From Desulfobacteraceae bacterium Eth-SRB1 (GTDB lineage Bacteria > Desulfobacterota > Desulfobacteria > Desulfobacterales > ETH-SRB1): a DNA stretch of 64,000 nt. Below the pieces are notes generated by a model that was not told the origin of the DNA, did not search any database, and saw nothing but the letters and a program-made list of their open reading frames with translations. The stretch covers positions 470,768 to 534,767 of the forward strand of contig RPGP01000029.1 in the NCBI GenBank assembly GCA_004193555.1. Reading direction: 5' to 3'. Both the position numbers and the translations under genes were made by a program. Shown one piece after another: positions 52,667-60,989 of this stretch. Position 1 is the first letter of the stretch. Each line of letters begins with the position of its first letter.

Positions 52667-52740
52667 ATAACCTCCTTTTAGCGGTTTAAGGGTTAATAAA
52701 TTGCTTACCTTTATGCTATCAGGAGGTTATTTTTTGTCAA
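52667..52740 (-). promoter_or_regulatory. Transposase promoter and RBS-sequestering hairpin
   Basis: On the minus strand TTGACA (52740-52735), a 16-nt spacer and TAGCAT (52718-52713) form a promoter-like pair. ATAACCTCCT (52730-52721) is a perfect inverse complement of AGGAGGTTAT (52676-52667), which contains the transposase ribosome-binding site. The left arm lies between -35 and -10. Only transcripts entering from outside would therefore carry it and fold over the RBS. Confidence 0.5.
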
Positions 52741-53044
52741 GAGAGATAATATATTTTTATTGTGTTATAATAAAGGGTTGCGCATTTATCGCTTTAATAT
52801 ATAACGCCCCTAAAAATATAAGTTTATAGTGTGAATGGTGTCATTATGTTGCCAGTTTAGTTATGTTGTGAGTTTTGGATATACTTCTCTTTAAATATCA
52901 AAAATATATTTTCTTTGAATTTAATTCTTATACTTGAGTTGTCATCAGAATACAAAAGAAATTGTATGGCAATTTGTAAGAACAATTAGCCCCTCAGTTT
53001 TACCTTCTCCCATATCTTAATCTTTTTACTTCCTTCTCAGATAT

Positions 53045-53137
53045 CATTCTTCTGCAATAATCCAAATATACATTTTGGGCTTCATGGTAAAAAATACCAT
53101 GAAGCCAATGATTAAATGCGCCAATTGCAGAAGAATG
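53045..53137 (+). promoter_or_regulatory. Nested hairpin covering the start of the Cys-rich gene
   Basis: The inner stem GGCTTCATGGTA / TACCATGAAGCC (53079-53090 and 53095-53106) has a 4-nt loop and includes the ATG at 53099. The outer arms CATTCTTCTGCAAT (53045-53058) and ATTGCAGAAGAATG (53124-53137) are perfect complements. The fold would bury the start codon, so translation may be controlled, or it may simply be an inverted duplication of the gene start. Confidence 0.5.
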
Positions 53138-53515
53138 GTTCCTGCTAATCCTCGCGTAAAAAACCAGAAGTACTGCAACAGGAAAGCCTGCCGGCATGTC
53201 AGAAAAAACAAATGGAAACAAAGCAAAATAGCATCTGATCCGGATTACAAAAACGATCAAAGGGATTGCCATAAACAGTGGATTGAACAGCATCCCGGAT
53301 ATTATCGTAATTATCGAAAACAGAACCCGGATTATTGTGATCGAAACCGTGAATTACAGAAAAAACGGGATAAAAAACGCCGTTCAAAACGATCTTGCAA
53401 AAGAGACGCGTTAAAGCATTTTTCTGATATCAAACCAGGCAGTTATAAGCTCATACCCTTCAACAGAAAAAGAGACACGTTAGAAGGCCAAATTGTTGTT
53501 ATTCCAAGGCGTTAA
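53099..53515 (+). CDS. Cys-rich putative zinc-binding protein of mobile elements
   Basis: The 138-aa basic protein starts MKPMIKCANCRRMVPANPRV. A zinc-knuckle-like pattern C-x2-C-x15-C-x4-C (CANCRR, then QKYCNRKACRHVRK) is followed by repeated D-P-D-Y / N-P-D-Y segments rich in Arg, Lys, Gln and Tyr (SDPDYKNDQRDCHKQW, KQNPDYCDRNRELQ). Similar small proteins accompany integrase or transposase clusters. It is probably a DNA-binding accessory of the RIT element. No Shine-Dalgarno is obvious, and the start lies in a hairpin. Confidence 0.7.
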   Translation: MKPMIKCANCRRMVPANPRVKNQKYCNRKACRHVRKNKWKQSKIASDPDYKNDQRDCHKQWIEQHPGYYRNYRKQNPDYCDRNRELQKKRDKKRRSKRSCKRDALKHFSDIKPGSYKLIPFNRKRDTLEGQIVVIPRR

Positions 53516-53601
53516 GTGTTTTTGTCAAAATTCTTGCAAAAGGAGACTCGATAGCTTTCCTTGAATTTTGATTATAAGGTGGCCGGGAATAGAGGTAAAC
53601 A

Positions 53602-55194
53602 ATGATAAAAACAAAAATACTCTCTCCGGATCGAGTACGCAGGATAACCGGCAGCTTTGCATTTATTGAGCATTGTTTTTTACGTGACGGATTTTGGGAC
53701 AGCCTTACCCACCATGAACTATTGCTTTACCTGTTTCTTATATTGGCGGCAGATCGGAATGGAGTTTCTTACTACAGCTACGATAAAATTTATTCGCTTT
53801 TAAGAATTCCCGTGGATGAATACCTGAATGCTCGGAATGCTTTGATTGATAAAGACTTAATCGCATTTGACGGCTATTTTTTTCAGGTACTTTCTTTGCC
53901 GGAAAAACCTGTAAACCAGCCTTTAAGGCTTCTAAAATCTAAGCAGCAAATGGAAAAATATGATCCGGCTACGATATGTAATCTTATCGGCCAATCGCTT
54001 AAAGGGAGACTGAACATGGTTAAGGCGCTATCTGTTGCAGAGCGATTAGAAAAAGCCGTCAGTGATTATCTGTTATGGATGATATCCAATGGGTATGCCG
54101 ACAGCACCTCTATGCGGTATCAGCAGATATTAACGTATTTTTCCCGTTTTATAATCCAACGAGCAATCCCATGGGATGTTGTTTTTACGTTTGACACATT
54201 AAAAGACTTTCAAAAGGAATCCGGACTTATCCTTGCATCACATGCGGTAAGGGGACTTTCCCGTTATTTGTTTAAGCAAAACAGAATAAAGAGACCGATA
54301 GAAAAACCGGTTCAGCCGTTGCCGGAAGTTTACGAAGAATACCTCAATTACTATATCCGCGTAAAAGATATCAGTCGCCTTCAGATGCTGCGCACAAGAA
54401 GAACACTGACCGCCTTTGGCGATTATCTTGACAAAAACAGCATCGTGCTGAAAACGGTCAGGATTGAACAGATCGACGCTTTTCTTGCAGCGTATAACAG
54501 GAACTACGTAAAGGGAACCTGCGGAACGTACCGTTCGATACTTCGTGGATTTTTAGCATGGCTGCAGCAGAACCGGATATTGAAAAGAAATTTTGCCCCA
54601 CTGATTATCGGGGCGCCTGTTTTTGCGCAAAGCATACCGCCGAAGTTTTTAAGACCGGATGAAATAAGGCGTTTGTTTGAAAGCTTGACCGGTACTACTG
54701 CATTAGAACTCAGGACAGCGGCCATGATTTGCCTGGGATTCTACATAGGGCTCAGGCCAAAAGAAATCAGCCGGATACGACTTGACGACATTAAATTTAA
54801 AAAACAAGAGATTTGCATACCGGACCGAAAAAACACAAATCCGGCCAGACTTCCTTTGCCTGATCGTTGCATCAAGGCCGTTGCCGCCTATATTATGGGA
54901 GGTCGTCCAGCGACAGACAATCGCAGACTTTTTATCACCGTTCGTGTGCCATACAGGCCGGTATTGCCGGTTACCGTCAGCAAGGATATCGCCGGAGCAA
55001 TGAAAAAGGCGGGCCTGTCGTCAGCCGCCTACTGGCTTCGTCATACATACGCGCAAAATTTACTGGAAGCAGACGTGTCTTTTTTTGAAATCAAAGAGAT
55101 GATGGGGCATGACAGCATACAAACAACCCAACGATATCTCCATGTTCACACAAAATTAGTGCGCGAGGTTCTTTTTGATGACGATGCTTTTTAA
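53602..55194 (+). CDS. Tyrosine recombinase RitA-like with N-terminal winged-helix domain
   Basis: The protein is 530 aa. Residues about 20-110 form a helix-turn-helix region (THHELLLYLFLILAADRNGV, YDKIYSLLRIPVDEYLNARN) of a type usually encoded as a separate protein next to mobile genes. A SAM-like core-binding region follows, then the catalytic domain. The first Arg is in GFYIGLRPKEISRI; AYWLRHTYAQNL replaces the usual H-x-L-R-H with Y at the first His; GHDSIQTTQRYLHV carries the nucleophilic Tyr. It overlaps the next gene. It is the first of three recombinases. Confidence 0.85.
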   Translation: MIKTKILSPDRVRRITGSFAFIEHCFLRDGFWDSLTHHELLLYLFLILAADRNGVSYYSYDKIYSLLRIPVDEYLNARNALIDKDLIAFDGYFFQVLSLPEKPVNQPLRLLKSKQQMEKYDPATICNLIGQSLKGRLNMVKALSVAERLEKAVSDYLLWMISNGYADSTSMRYQQILTYFSRFIIQRAIPWDVVFTFDTLKDFQKESGLILASHAVRGLSRYLFKQNRIKRPIEKPVQPLPEVYEEYLNYYIRVKDISRLQMLRTRRTLTAFGDYLDKNSIVLKTVRIEQIDAFLAAYNRNYVKGTCGTYRSILRGFLAWLQQNRILKRNFAPLIIGAPVFAQSIPPKFLRPDEIRRLFESLTGTTALELRTAAMICLGFYIGLRPKEISRIRLDDIKFKKQEICIPDRKNTNPARLPLPDRCIKAVAAYIMGGRPATDNRRLFITVRVPYRPVLPVTVSKDIAGAMKKAGLSSAAYWLRHTYAQNLLEADVSFFEIKEMMGHDSIQTTQRYLHVHTKLVREVLFDDDAF

Positions 55195-56149
55195 AAGCTT
55201 TCTTTCGCTGCGACTGGAAGAATATATCAATTACCGAAAAACTCTGGGATTTAAAATAACATCCCTGAAGTCCTATTTAAAGAACTTCGACCGATGCCTT
55301 ATAAACGTAGCGTCCCAAATGGATTTACCCCCCTCCTTTTTCCTTGAGTTTAGAAAAAACATCAACGGATCCCCGCGAACGATAAATAGTACACTATCTG
55401 CGGTAAGAGGCTTTTATAACTATATGGTGCGAAATGAACATGTGGCCCAAAATCCACTGCGGGATATTCCGCCATATAAAGAAAACGCCTTTATACCGTT
55501 TATCTTTTCCCGCAAAGAGACAGATGAGATACTTCATGCCGTGCAGAAACAGATACGCTGTGACAAAAAGTATTTTTTAAACGATATGATGGTGTATACC
55601 GCAATCATGCTTCTTGCCAGATGCGGCATGAGAATATCCGAACCACTCAGGCTGCATCTGAAACAGTATCGCAGACATGAAGCTACGATCTATATTGAAA
55701 AAACCAAGTTTTATAAAGACCGTTTGATACCGGTCCCAAGAGCGGTATCGGATGAATTGAATAATTATCTTGCTTTAAGAAAAACATTGTTTTGCGATGA
55801 CAATCCTTACCTTTTTCCGGGAAAAGCAGGTAAAAGCATATCGACCAATCGAATATATCCTGTCTTTCATCAGACCGTCGAAGATATTGGCATAACTGAA
55901 CCCGCAAGGATTGTAGACAATATGCGGTTCGGAGCGCCGATCCCGCACAGCCTGCGACATTCTTTTGCGGTAAATACGCTTAAGCGGATAAAGGACAAGG
56001 GAAAGTCGCCCCAACAGGCGTTGCCGGTTCTTTCTGTCTATATGGGACATAGCAAATACAGGTATACGGCTGTTTATCTCAAGCTGACAGATGCTAAACA
56101 CCGCCGACATCTGGTGGATTTTACCATATCAAGGCAGAAAGAACTATGA
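55178..56149 (+). CDS. Tyrosine recombinase RitB-like
   Basis: The protein is 323 aa. The N-terminal core-binding domain (LRLEEYINYRKTLGFKITSL) and catalytic domain are complete: ARCGMRISEPLRL (Arg I), TKFYKDRLIPV (Lys loop), PHSLRHSFAVNTL (H-x-x-R-H) and MGHSKYRYTAVYLKL (Tyr). I start at ATG 55178, with GAGG ten bases upstream; a TTG one codon earlier is possible. It overlaps the previous gene by 17 nt and the next by 4 nt (ATGA), so the three are translated as a unit. Confidence 0.88.
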   Translation: MTMLFKSFLSLRLEEYINYRKTLGFKITSLKSYLKNFDRCLINVASQMDLPPSFFLEFRKNINGSPRTINSTLSAVRGFYNYMVRNEHVAQNPLRDIPPYKENAFIPFIFSRKETDEILHAVQKQIRCDKKYFLNDMMVYTAIMLLARCGMRISEPLRLHLKQYRRHEATIYIEKTKFYKDRLIPVPRAVSDELNNYLALRKTLFCDDNPYLFPGKAGKSISTNRIYPVFHQTVEDIGITEPARIVDNMRFGAPIPHSLRHSFAVNTLKRIKDKGKSPQQALPVLSVYMGHSKYRYTAVYLKLTDAKHRRHLVDFTISRQKEL

Positions 56150-57165
56150 ATCTTCATACCTGTCTTTGCCGGTATTTTGCAGACTATTTGCCGAAAATAA
56201 AAGGCGTAAGCCCTGAAACCGTTAAAACTTACAAAGACGCATTCAAGCTTTTTTTAAAATTTTCGTCAAGACATCTTTCCAAAGCGGTTCCTGATCTCAG
56301 GCTCGAAGATATTACACCTGCGCTGATCCTCTCTTTCCTTGATTACCTGGAACAGCAAAGAAAAAATAGCATAAGAACACGCAATGCCCGCCTTGTTGCC
56401 TTAAAATCATTTGCAAAAATGATCCGGCTTTTGTACCCGGAACATCGCGAAATATCGGAAATGATATTCAATATACCACAGAAACGTTTTGGAAAACGAC
56501 TGATCGGTTATATGGATTATGACGACATACTTCAAGTGTTTGGTTCAGTTGATTTGAGAAAAAAAGAGGGGTTCCGTGATTACACAATTCTGCATCTTCT
56601 TTTTGACTCAGGCGCAAGAGCAAGTGAAGTTGCCAATCTGGAAATTCATTTTTTCGACCCTCACAAGAAGACACTAATGATAAAAGGCAAGGGAGGAAAC
56701 TATCGCATGATAGAACTCCAGGCCAAAACAATCGAACTTATTGAGCGCTATATAAAAAAATACAGGCCCATTCCAAAGCCGATATGCAGTAATCGCGTGT
56801 TTATAAATCAGCGCCGTGAAGGTTTTACAAGAAACGGCATTTATCGTGTTTGCAAAAAATATCTTTTAAAAGTGCTTTCCGCCAAACAACTGGAGAATCT
56901 CAATCCCGCACACAGCTTCAGACATTCCTGTGCCGTGCATCTGCTGCTTTCAGGAAAATCGCTGACGGACATAAAAAATCACCTGGGCCATGAGAATTTG
57001 AAATCCAGCATGATCTATCTGCATCTGAATGTATCTCGGAAACGTGATGCGCAGAAAAAGTTTATCAAATATATCCAATCAGCAATATCTGAAGAACCAA
57101 AAATTGATAAATTGCTGAACTGGGAAAACAAGGAGGAAATTTTAGACTGGCTTGATGATCTTTAG
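56146..57165 (+). CDS. Tyrosine recombinase RitC-like
   Basis: The protein is 339 aa. The core-binding domain is YFADYLPKIKGVSPETVKTY. Catalytic residues are present: FDSGARASEVANLEI (Arg I), IKGKGGNYRMIELQ (Lys), AHSFRHSCAVHLLLSGKSLT (H-x-x-R-H) and HENLKSSMIYLHLN (Tyr). The start overlaps the RitB stop (ATGA). It is the third gene of the trio. About 180 nt of AT-rich sequence follows before the end motif. Confidence 0.88.
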   Translation: MNLHTCLCRYFADYLPKIKGVSPETVKTYKDAFKLFLKFSSRHLSKAVPDLRLEDITPALILSFLDYLEQQRKNSIRTRNARLVALKSFAKMIRLLYPEHREISEMIFNIPQKRFGKRLIGYMDYDDILQVFGSVDLRKKEGFRDYTILHLLFDSGARASEVANLEIHFFDPHKKTLMIKGKGGNYRMIELQAKTIELIERYIKKYRPIPKPICSNRVFINQRREGFTRNGIYRVCKKYLLKVLSAKQLENLNPAHSFRHSCAVHLLLSGKSLTDIKNHLGHENLKSSMIYLHLNVSRKRDAQKKFIKYIQSAISEEPKIDKLLNWENKEEILDWLDDL

Positions 57166-57412
57166 GAGTATGGCGTCTGACCAGATATGGACAAGTGCGA
57201 AGATGCCGGAATTATTATGTTGCGAGACCGTTTTAAAAAGCCTATTGATAAGTGTAACATGTTGTTATATAAAGAAATATGCAATTACTACAATTATGAC
57301 CTTAAATTATGTTATTTCAATACGTTATAGAGACTCACGCAACATAAGTGTCAAAGCTTGAATTATGAATTAATGTTTGACAATTAAGTCGCTATGATTT
57401 AGTAGAATCCAT

Positions 57413-58379
57413 ATGGGCAGAGCATGGCGAATTGAATATGAAGGGGCATTATATCACTTAATGTCCCGTGGAAATGACGGACAGGATATTTATTTAAACG
57501 ACGATGATCGAAATTTGTTTTTAGAAACGATTTCGGAGATGTCGGAACGTTTTGAAGTAGATATCTTTGCCTATGCTTTAATGTCCAATCATTATCATCT
57601 TTTGGTAAGAACCAACCGGGCAAATTTAAAAAAGGCAATGCAGTGGTTTGGTACCACCTATACCCGAAGATTCAATAACCGAAACTTTAAAAAAGGTCAT
57701 TTGTTCCAAGGGCGCTATAAAAGTATCCTGGTTCAAAATGATGCATACCTGATGCAACTTTCCTGTTATATCCATCGAAATCCATTAAGAGCTGGAATCG
57801 TAAGACGTTTGATAGACTATAAATGGAGCAGCTATCCAATCTATGCCTATGCGTAAGAAAGGCCCGGCCTGGTTATCCACTCAATTAATTTGGTCATATT
57901 TTAAAGCCGCTGATAAACATAAGCAATATCGGGAAAAGGTTCAAAAATATGCAAAGGAAGAGAAGCGTCTTTTAGAGGATATTCACCATGGTATGATTTT
58001 AGGCGCTAAAAAATTTATAAATAAAATTCGAAAGCAGTTTTTGCCGGATATTCCCCATAATGATTTGCCTCAGCAAAAGCAATTGGCAAAACATATCAAA
58101 TTAGATGATGTATTAAAAAAATCTGCTAAAGTCGTTCAAATCGATCTTGATAAATGCGTTCAGGGAAAACGATTGCGTGGTATAGATAAGCACAAGCGTG
58201 ATTTGCTCGTTTATTTGCTTTGGAATAAAGGATTAATGACCAATGAACAGTTAGGGCGTCTTTTCAATATCAGCCACTCGGCTGTCAGCCATAGTGTGAA
58301 GATATTTAAAGAGAAGATGATAAATGATAAAAAAGTGAAAATCCAATTTGATAAACTTAATTCACAATTCGGGCTTTGA
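57413..58379 (+). pseudogene. REP-associated tyrosine transposase (Y1/IS200-like), frameshifted
   Basis: The first frame (57413-57856) gives the complete Y1 domain: EGALYHLMSRGNDGQDIYLN, the HUH pair in ALMSNHYHLLVRT, GHLFQGRYKSILVQND and CYIHRNPLRAGIV. It ends in YAYA-stop. The second frame (from about 57850 to 58379) continues KKGPAWLSTQLIWSYF and ends in the usual DnaA-like helix-turn-helix (MTNEQLGRLFNISHSAVSHS). Removing one T from GCGTAAG near 57856 joins them into a normal protein of about 320 aa. It is either a mutation or a natural frameshift; the rest is well preserved. Confidence 0.8.
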
Positions 58380-58417
58380 CACGAAAGTGCATGCGGTTGT
58401 TTTTAAGGAGAGGAGAA

Positions 58418-59539
58418 ATGAAAATGTCGGCTTACAAAAATCTTTTTAAACCTTTAAAACTGGACGGCCTGAGATTGAAAAATCGTATTACCATGGCACC
58501 CTTATATCTGGGCTATGCCACTTTAGGTGGGAGGATATCTCCGCTGTTGCTTTACTATTACAAAGAAATGGCGCAAAGCGGGGCAGCAATGATTATGGTC
58601 GAAAACGCAAGTATAACGCCGAATGGGAGCGGATCACCTCGAACCATAAGATGTGACCACAATCGATACTTAAACGGCCTTGAAGTGCTTGCCAATACCA
58701 TAAAAAATGAAAAGAGCCTAGCCGGTCTTCAGATTAATCACGCAGGACGGTTTGCTCATGTTGCAGAACCAGTAGCACCATCAGTTGTTCCGGCATTTGG
58801 GAAACTTCCTCGGGCGCTTACCAAAAGGGAGATGACAACCATTCAGAAACAGTTTGCCAACGCTGCTTTAAGAGCTAAAAAGTCAGGATTTGATTTGGTA
58901 GAACTCCATGGAGGGACCGGCTACCTCCTTGCCCAGTTTGTATCACCAAGGTCCAATCAGCGGACCGACGCTTACGGTGGGTCGATTGAAAATCGTATCA
59001 AATTTCCTATAGAAGTTTTAAAATGTGTAAAAGATACCGTAGGAAATTTTCCGGTTGGATATCGTTTTCTGGTGGATGAGTGGCTTCCAGACGGTCTTAA
59101 GGCAAAAGAATCCATCGTGCTGGCCAAAGGTTTGGAGAAGGAGGGAGTTGCTTATATATCGACCATGGGCGGGACTTATGAATCTTTTTTTCTTCCAGAG
59201 ATCATTAACAAGGCCAAAAGACCCGGTTACATGGTATCCGTGGCCGCAACTATCAAAAAGGCAGTGGGAGTACCTATTCTTGCGGCAGGACGAATTTCAA
59301 CTCCGGCAAAGGCGGAGTGTATTTTGCAGAAAAAAAGTGCGGATCTTATCGGATTGGCCCGTATGTTATGGGTTGATCCGGAATGGCCGAAAAAGGCTAG
59401 AAAAGGAGATGATCGATCAATCCTAAAATGCAGTCCTAAATGTGATGCGTGTCTGCAACTGGTTATGCAGGGTAAGCCGGCCTACTGTCCAAAATGGGGT
59501 AAGGAAAAAAGTGCGGCATATCGTGAACTGTTCCAATAA
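58418..59539 (+). CDS. NADH:flavin oxidoreductase (old yellow enzyme family), single-domain
   Basis: The 373-aa FMN-binding TIM barrel has FKPLKLDGLRLKNRITMAPL at the N-terminus, AGLQINHAGRFAH, DLVELHGGTGYLLAQFVSPR and SNQRTDAYGGSIENR, LAAGRISTPAKAE and GLARMLWVDPEW. The C-terminus has a Cys pair region CSPKCDACLQLVMQGKPAYC, the [4Fe-4S] site seen in 2,4-dienoyl-CoA reductase relatives, but the FAD/NAD domains are missing. I start at 58418 behind AAGGAGAGGAG. It follows the transposase remnant, so its upstream region is rearranged. Substrate unknown. Confidence 0.88.
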   Translation: MKMSAYKNLFKPLKLDGLRLKNRITMAPLYLGYATLGGRISPLLLYYYKEMAQSGAAMIMVENASITPNGSGSPRTIRCDHNRYLNGLEVLANTIKNEKSLAGLQINHAGRFAHVAEPVAPSVVPAFGKLPRALTKREMTTIQKQFANAALRAKKSGFDLVELHGGTGYLLAQFVSPRSNQRTDAYGGSIENRIKFPIEVLKCVKDTVGNFPVGYRFLVDEWLPDGLKAKESIVLAKGLEKEGVAYISTMGGTYESFFLPEIINKAKRPGYMVSVAATIKKAVGVPILAAGRISTPAKAECILQKKSADLIGLARMLWVDPEWPKKARKGDDRSILKCSPKCDACLQLVMQGKPAYCPKWGKEKSAAYRELFQ

Positions 59540-59592
59540 ATGTTAACAATCCATTTAAGTAGAAATGGGAATCAAGTCTATGATGTTGTGAT

Positions 59593-59620
59593 GTTGGGGA
59601 CGTCCATTGGAATATTGGTT
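59593..59620. repeat. Single copy of the GTTGGGGACGTCCATTGG repeat
   Basis: It matches the tandem unit at 28381-28428 including the downstream TATTGGTT. It lies in the 306-nt gap 59540-59845, where I see nothing else beyond a GC-rich stretch (about 59690-59745) without a convincing ORF. Confidence 0.6.
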
Positions 59621-59845
59621 GACAACTGATTGGTGGGAAAAGTGCGACGGGGTTGAAATTGTGCGTTTTGTTTTGGTTTTTGAACCCCGTTTGAACACCC
59701 GGAAGGTGCCGGTTCAAAAGGACAGGCGGGGCCGGCGGGATGGACAGAGTACTGCAGTGGCAAAATAATGAATAACGAAGTATTTAAATCAGAGGATACC
59801 GGGTTAAGTAAATAGGCAAGTCGTAGACTTGAATGGAATTTTATA

Positions 59846-60208
59846 TCACAATGAAAATATTAAGGGTCTAAACCGATATCTATTGCCATAAATGACAACA
59901 AAATGACCGGGAAGACGTTCCGCATAATTATCAATCAAGCCCTTCAACCGAGGCCATTTCATGTGCCTTTCTCTTACGTCAATTCTGATCAAAACGATAC
60001 CCACTGAGGGTTTTCTGAGGCGATATACAAGCTCTCCAAAATCCTTATCCTCAGTTAATAAAATACGTCCATCATTATAAGCAATTGTCAAAACTTCGTC
60101 GTCTGAAGAGCCTGTTTTTTGCACTATTACATATTTAACATCATACCCGAAATTTCTTAAAGAAGCTACTAAAACGGCATCACAACATTCATCGGCTAAA
60201 AATTTCAA
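59846..60208 (-). CDS. DUF5615 PIN-like toxin
   Basis: The 120-aa protein has a PIN-like fold (Mut7-C/DUF5615 group): MKFLADECCDAVLVASLRNF with the first acidic residues, GSSDDEVLTIAYNDGRILLT, EDKDFGELVY with the catalytic-type Asp cluster, and GHFVVIYGNRYRFR near the end. It is a presumed ribonuclease toxin of a type II system. The DUF433 gene lies 11 nt upstream on the same strand, the standard pairing. Confidence 0.85.
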   Translation of the reverse strand: MKFLADECCDAVLVASLRNFGYDVKYVIVQKTGSSDDEVLTIAYNDGRILLTEDKDFGELVYRLRKPSVGIVLIRIDVRERHMKWPRLKGLIDNYAERLPGHFVVIYGNRYRFRPLIFSL

Positions 60209-60219
60209 TCCATCCCCTT

Positions 60220-60444
60220 CTAAACAAAAGCAATTTCTTCGTCAGCCAAATAATCCGCTGCAAATTCATGGGCTGCAAGTATGTCTTTCCGTGTTAGATG
60301 AGGATGATCGGTAATTATTTCTTCGATTGTCATCTCTCCAGCCAACTTGCGCATAATTTGTTCTACTGTAATACGTGTATTTTTTATTACGGGTTTTCCG
60401 AACATGATCTCCGGATTCATTTCAATTCTATTGTGTTTTTTCAT
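60220..60444 (-). CDS. DUF433 antitoxin
   Basis: The protein is 74 aa with the DUF433 helix-turn-helix: RIEMNPEIMFGKPVIKNTRI then TVEQIMRKLAGEMTIEEIIT, DHPHLTRKDILAAHEFAADY. This is the partner antitoxin of the DUF5615 toxin and probable autorepressor. The start is ATG 60444. Confidence 0.88.
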   Translation of the reverse strand: MKKHNRIEMNPEIMFGKPVIKNTRITVEQIMRKLAGEMTIEEIITDHPHLTRKDILAAHEFAADYLADEEIAFV

Positions 60445-60547
60445 TTTTTAAATTCTCACATATTTTAACATAATAAATATTTAGTAATTAATTTATCACA
60501 GCTTTAAAGAAAATGCAATCTAATCGAAAAACAACGTCAAAAACAAC

Positions 60548-60751
60548 GGTGTCAGAGCTTCATTTCAAAAACGTTATAAGTCCATGGTTTGTCAGGAGGA
60601 TGTTTATCTGAAAGCGCTGGTTCGATATATTCACCTAAATCTGTTGCGGGCGCGTCTGGTCAAGGATCTTAAAGAGCTAAACCGAAATCCCTGGTCGGGT
60701 CACTCAGCGCTTGCCGGTAAAGTTAAGAGGGGATGGCAGGATACAAAGTAA
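60548..60751 (+). pseudogene. REP-associated transposase fragment (middle part)
   Basis: GVRASFQKRYKSMVCQEDVY then LKALVRYIHLNLLRARLVKD and PWSGHSALAGKVKRGWQDTK is the second half of a Y1 transposase domain (RYKS, YIHLNLLRA). The catalytic HUH region is absent and the frame is closed by TAA at 60749-60751. Between this and 60989 a 55-codon open frame (LIDIAQLDAKGQRKLAWDNK...) is present but unconvincing. Confidence 0.75.
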
Positions 60752-60989
60752 GACAACCGGGTCAGGTCGTCATTCTTGACAAAGAGCTTGGTAAAAGGAT
60801 AGGAACTTGCGGGACATTAAATTATAAGTTTTCTCGATGGATGGGTAGAATTATATATTTATAGGGGCGTCTTGCTGATTGATATCGCTCAACTTGACGC
60901 CAAAGGACAGCGCAAGTTAGCATGGGACAATAAATCCACTAACTTTACAAGAAAAACGGCAAGTAATTTAAGAGCAATCGAGGAAGTTA

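Larger units (their letters stand above)
51075..52835 (-). mobile_element. IS110-family insertion sequence (limits approximate)
   Basis: The element is defined by the DEDD transposase at 51379-52665. The left limit is where homology to the helicase copy ends (about 51070). The right limit is before the repeated motifs of the RIT element (52844). No terminal inverted repeats or target duplication were found, as usual for IS110. About 300 nt of non-coding sequence follows the transposase gene and about 170 nt precedes it. Confidence 0.6.
52844..57347 (+). mobile_element. Recombinase-in-trio (RIT) element
   Basis: Three consecutive, overlapping tyrosine recombinase genes (53602-57165), preceded by a Cys-rich small gene, match the RIT organisation. 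Both flanks carry a shared motif: TTATGTTGCCAG (52844-52855) and TTATGTTGTGAG (52861-52872) on the left; TTATGTTGCGAG (57215-57226) and its inverse ending GCAACATAA (57339-57347) on the right. I take these as recombinase binding sites near the ends. Exact termini and target duplications were not resolved. Confidence 0.7.
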
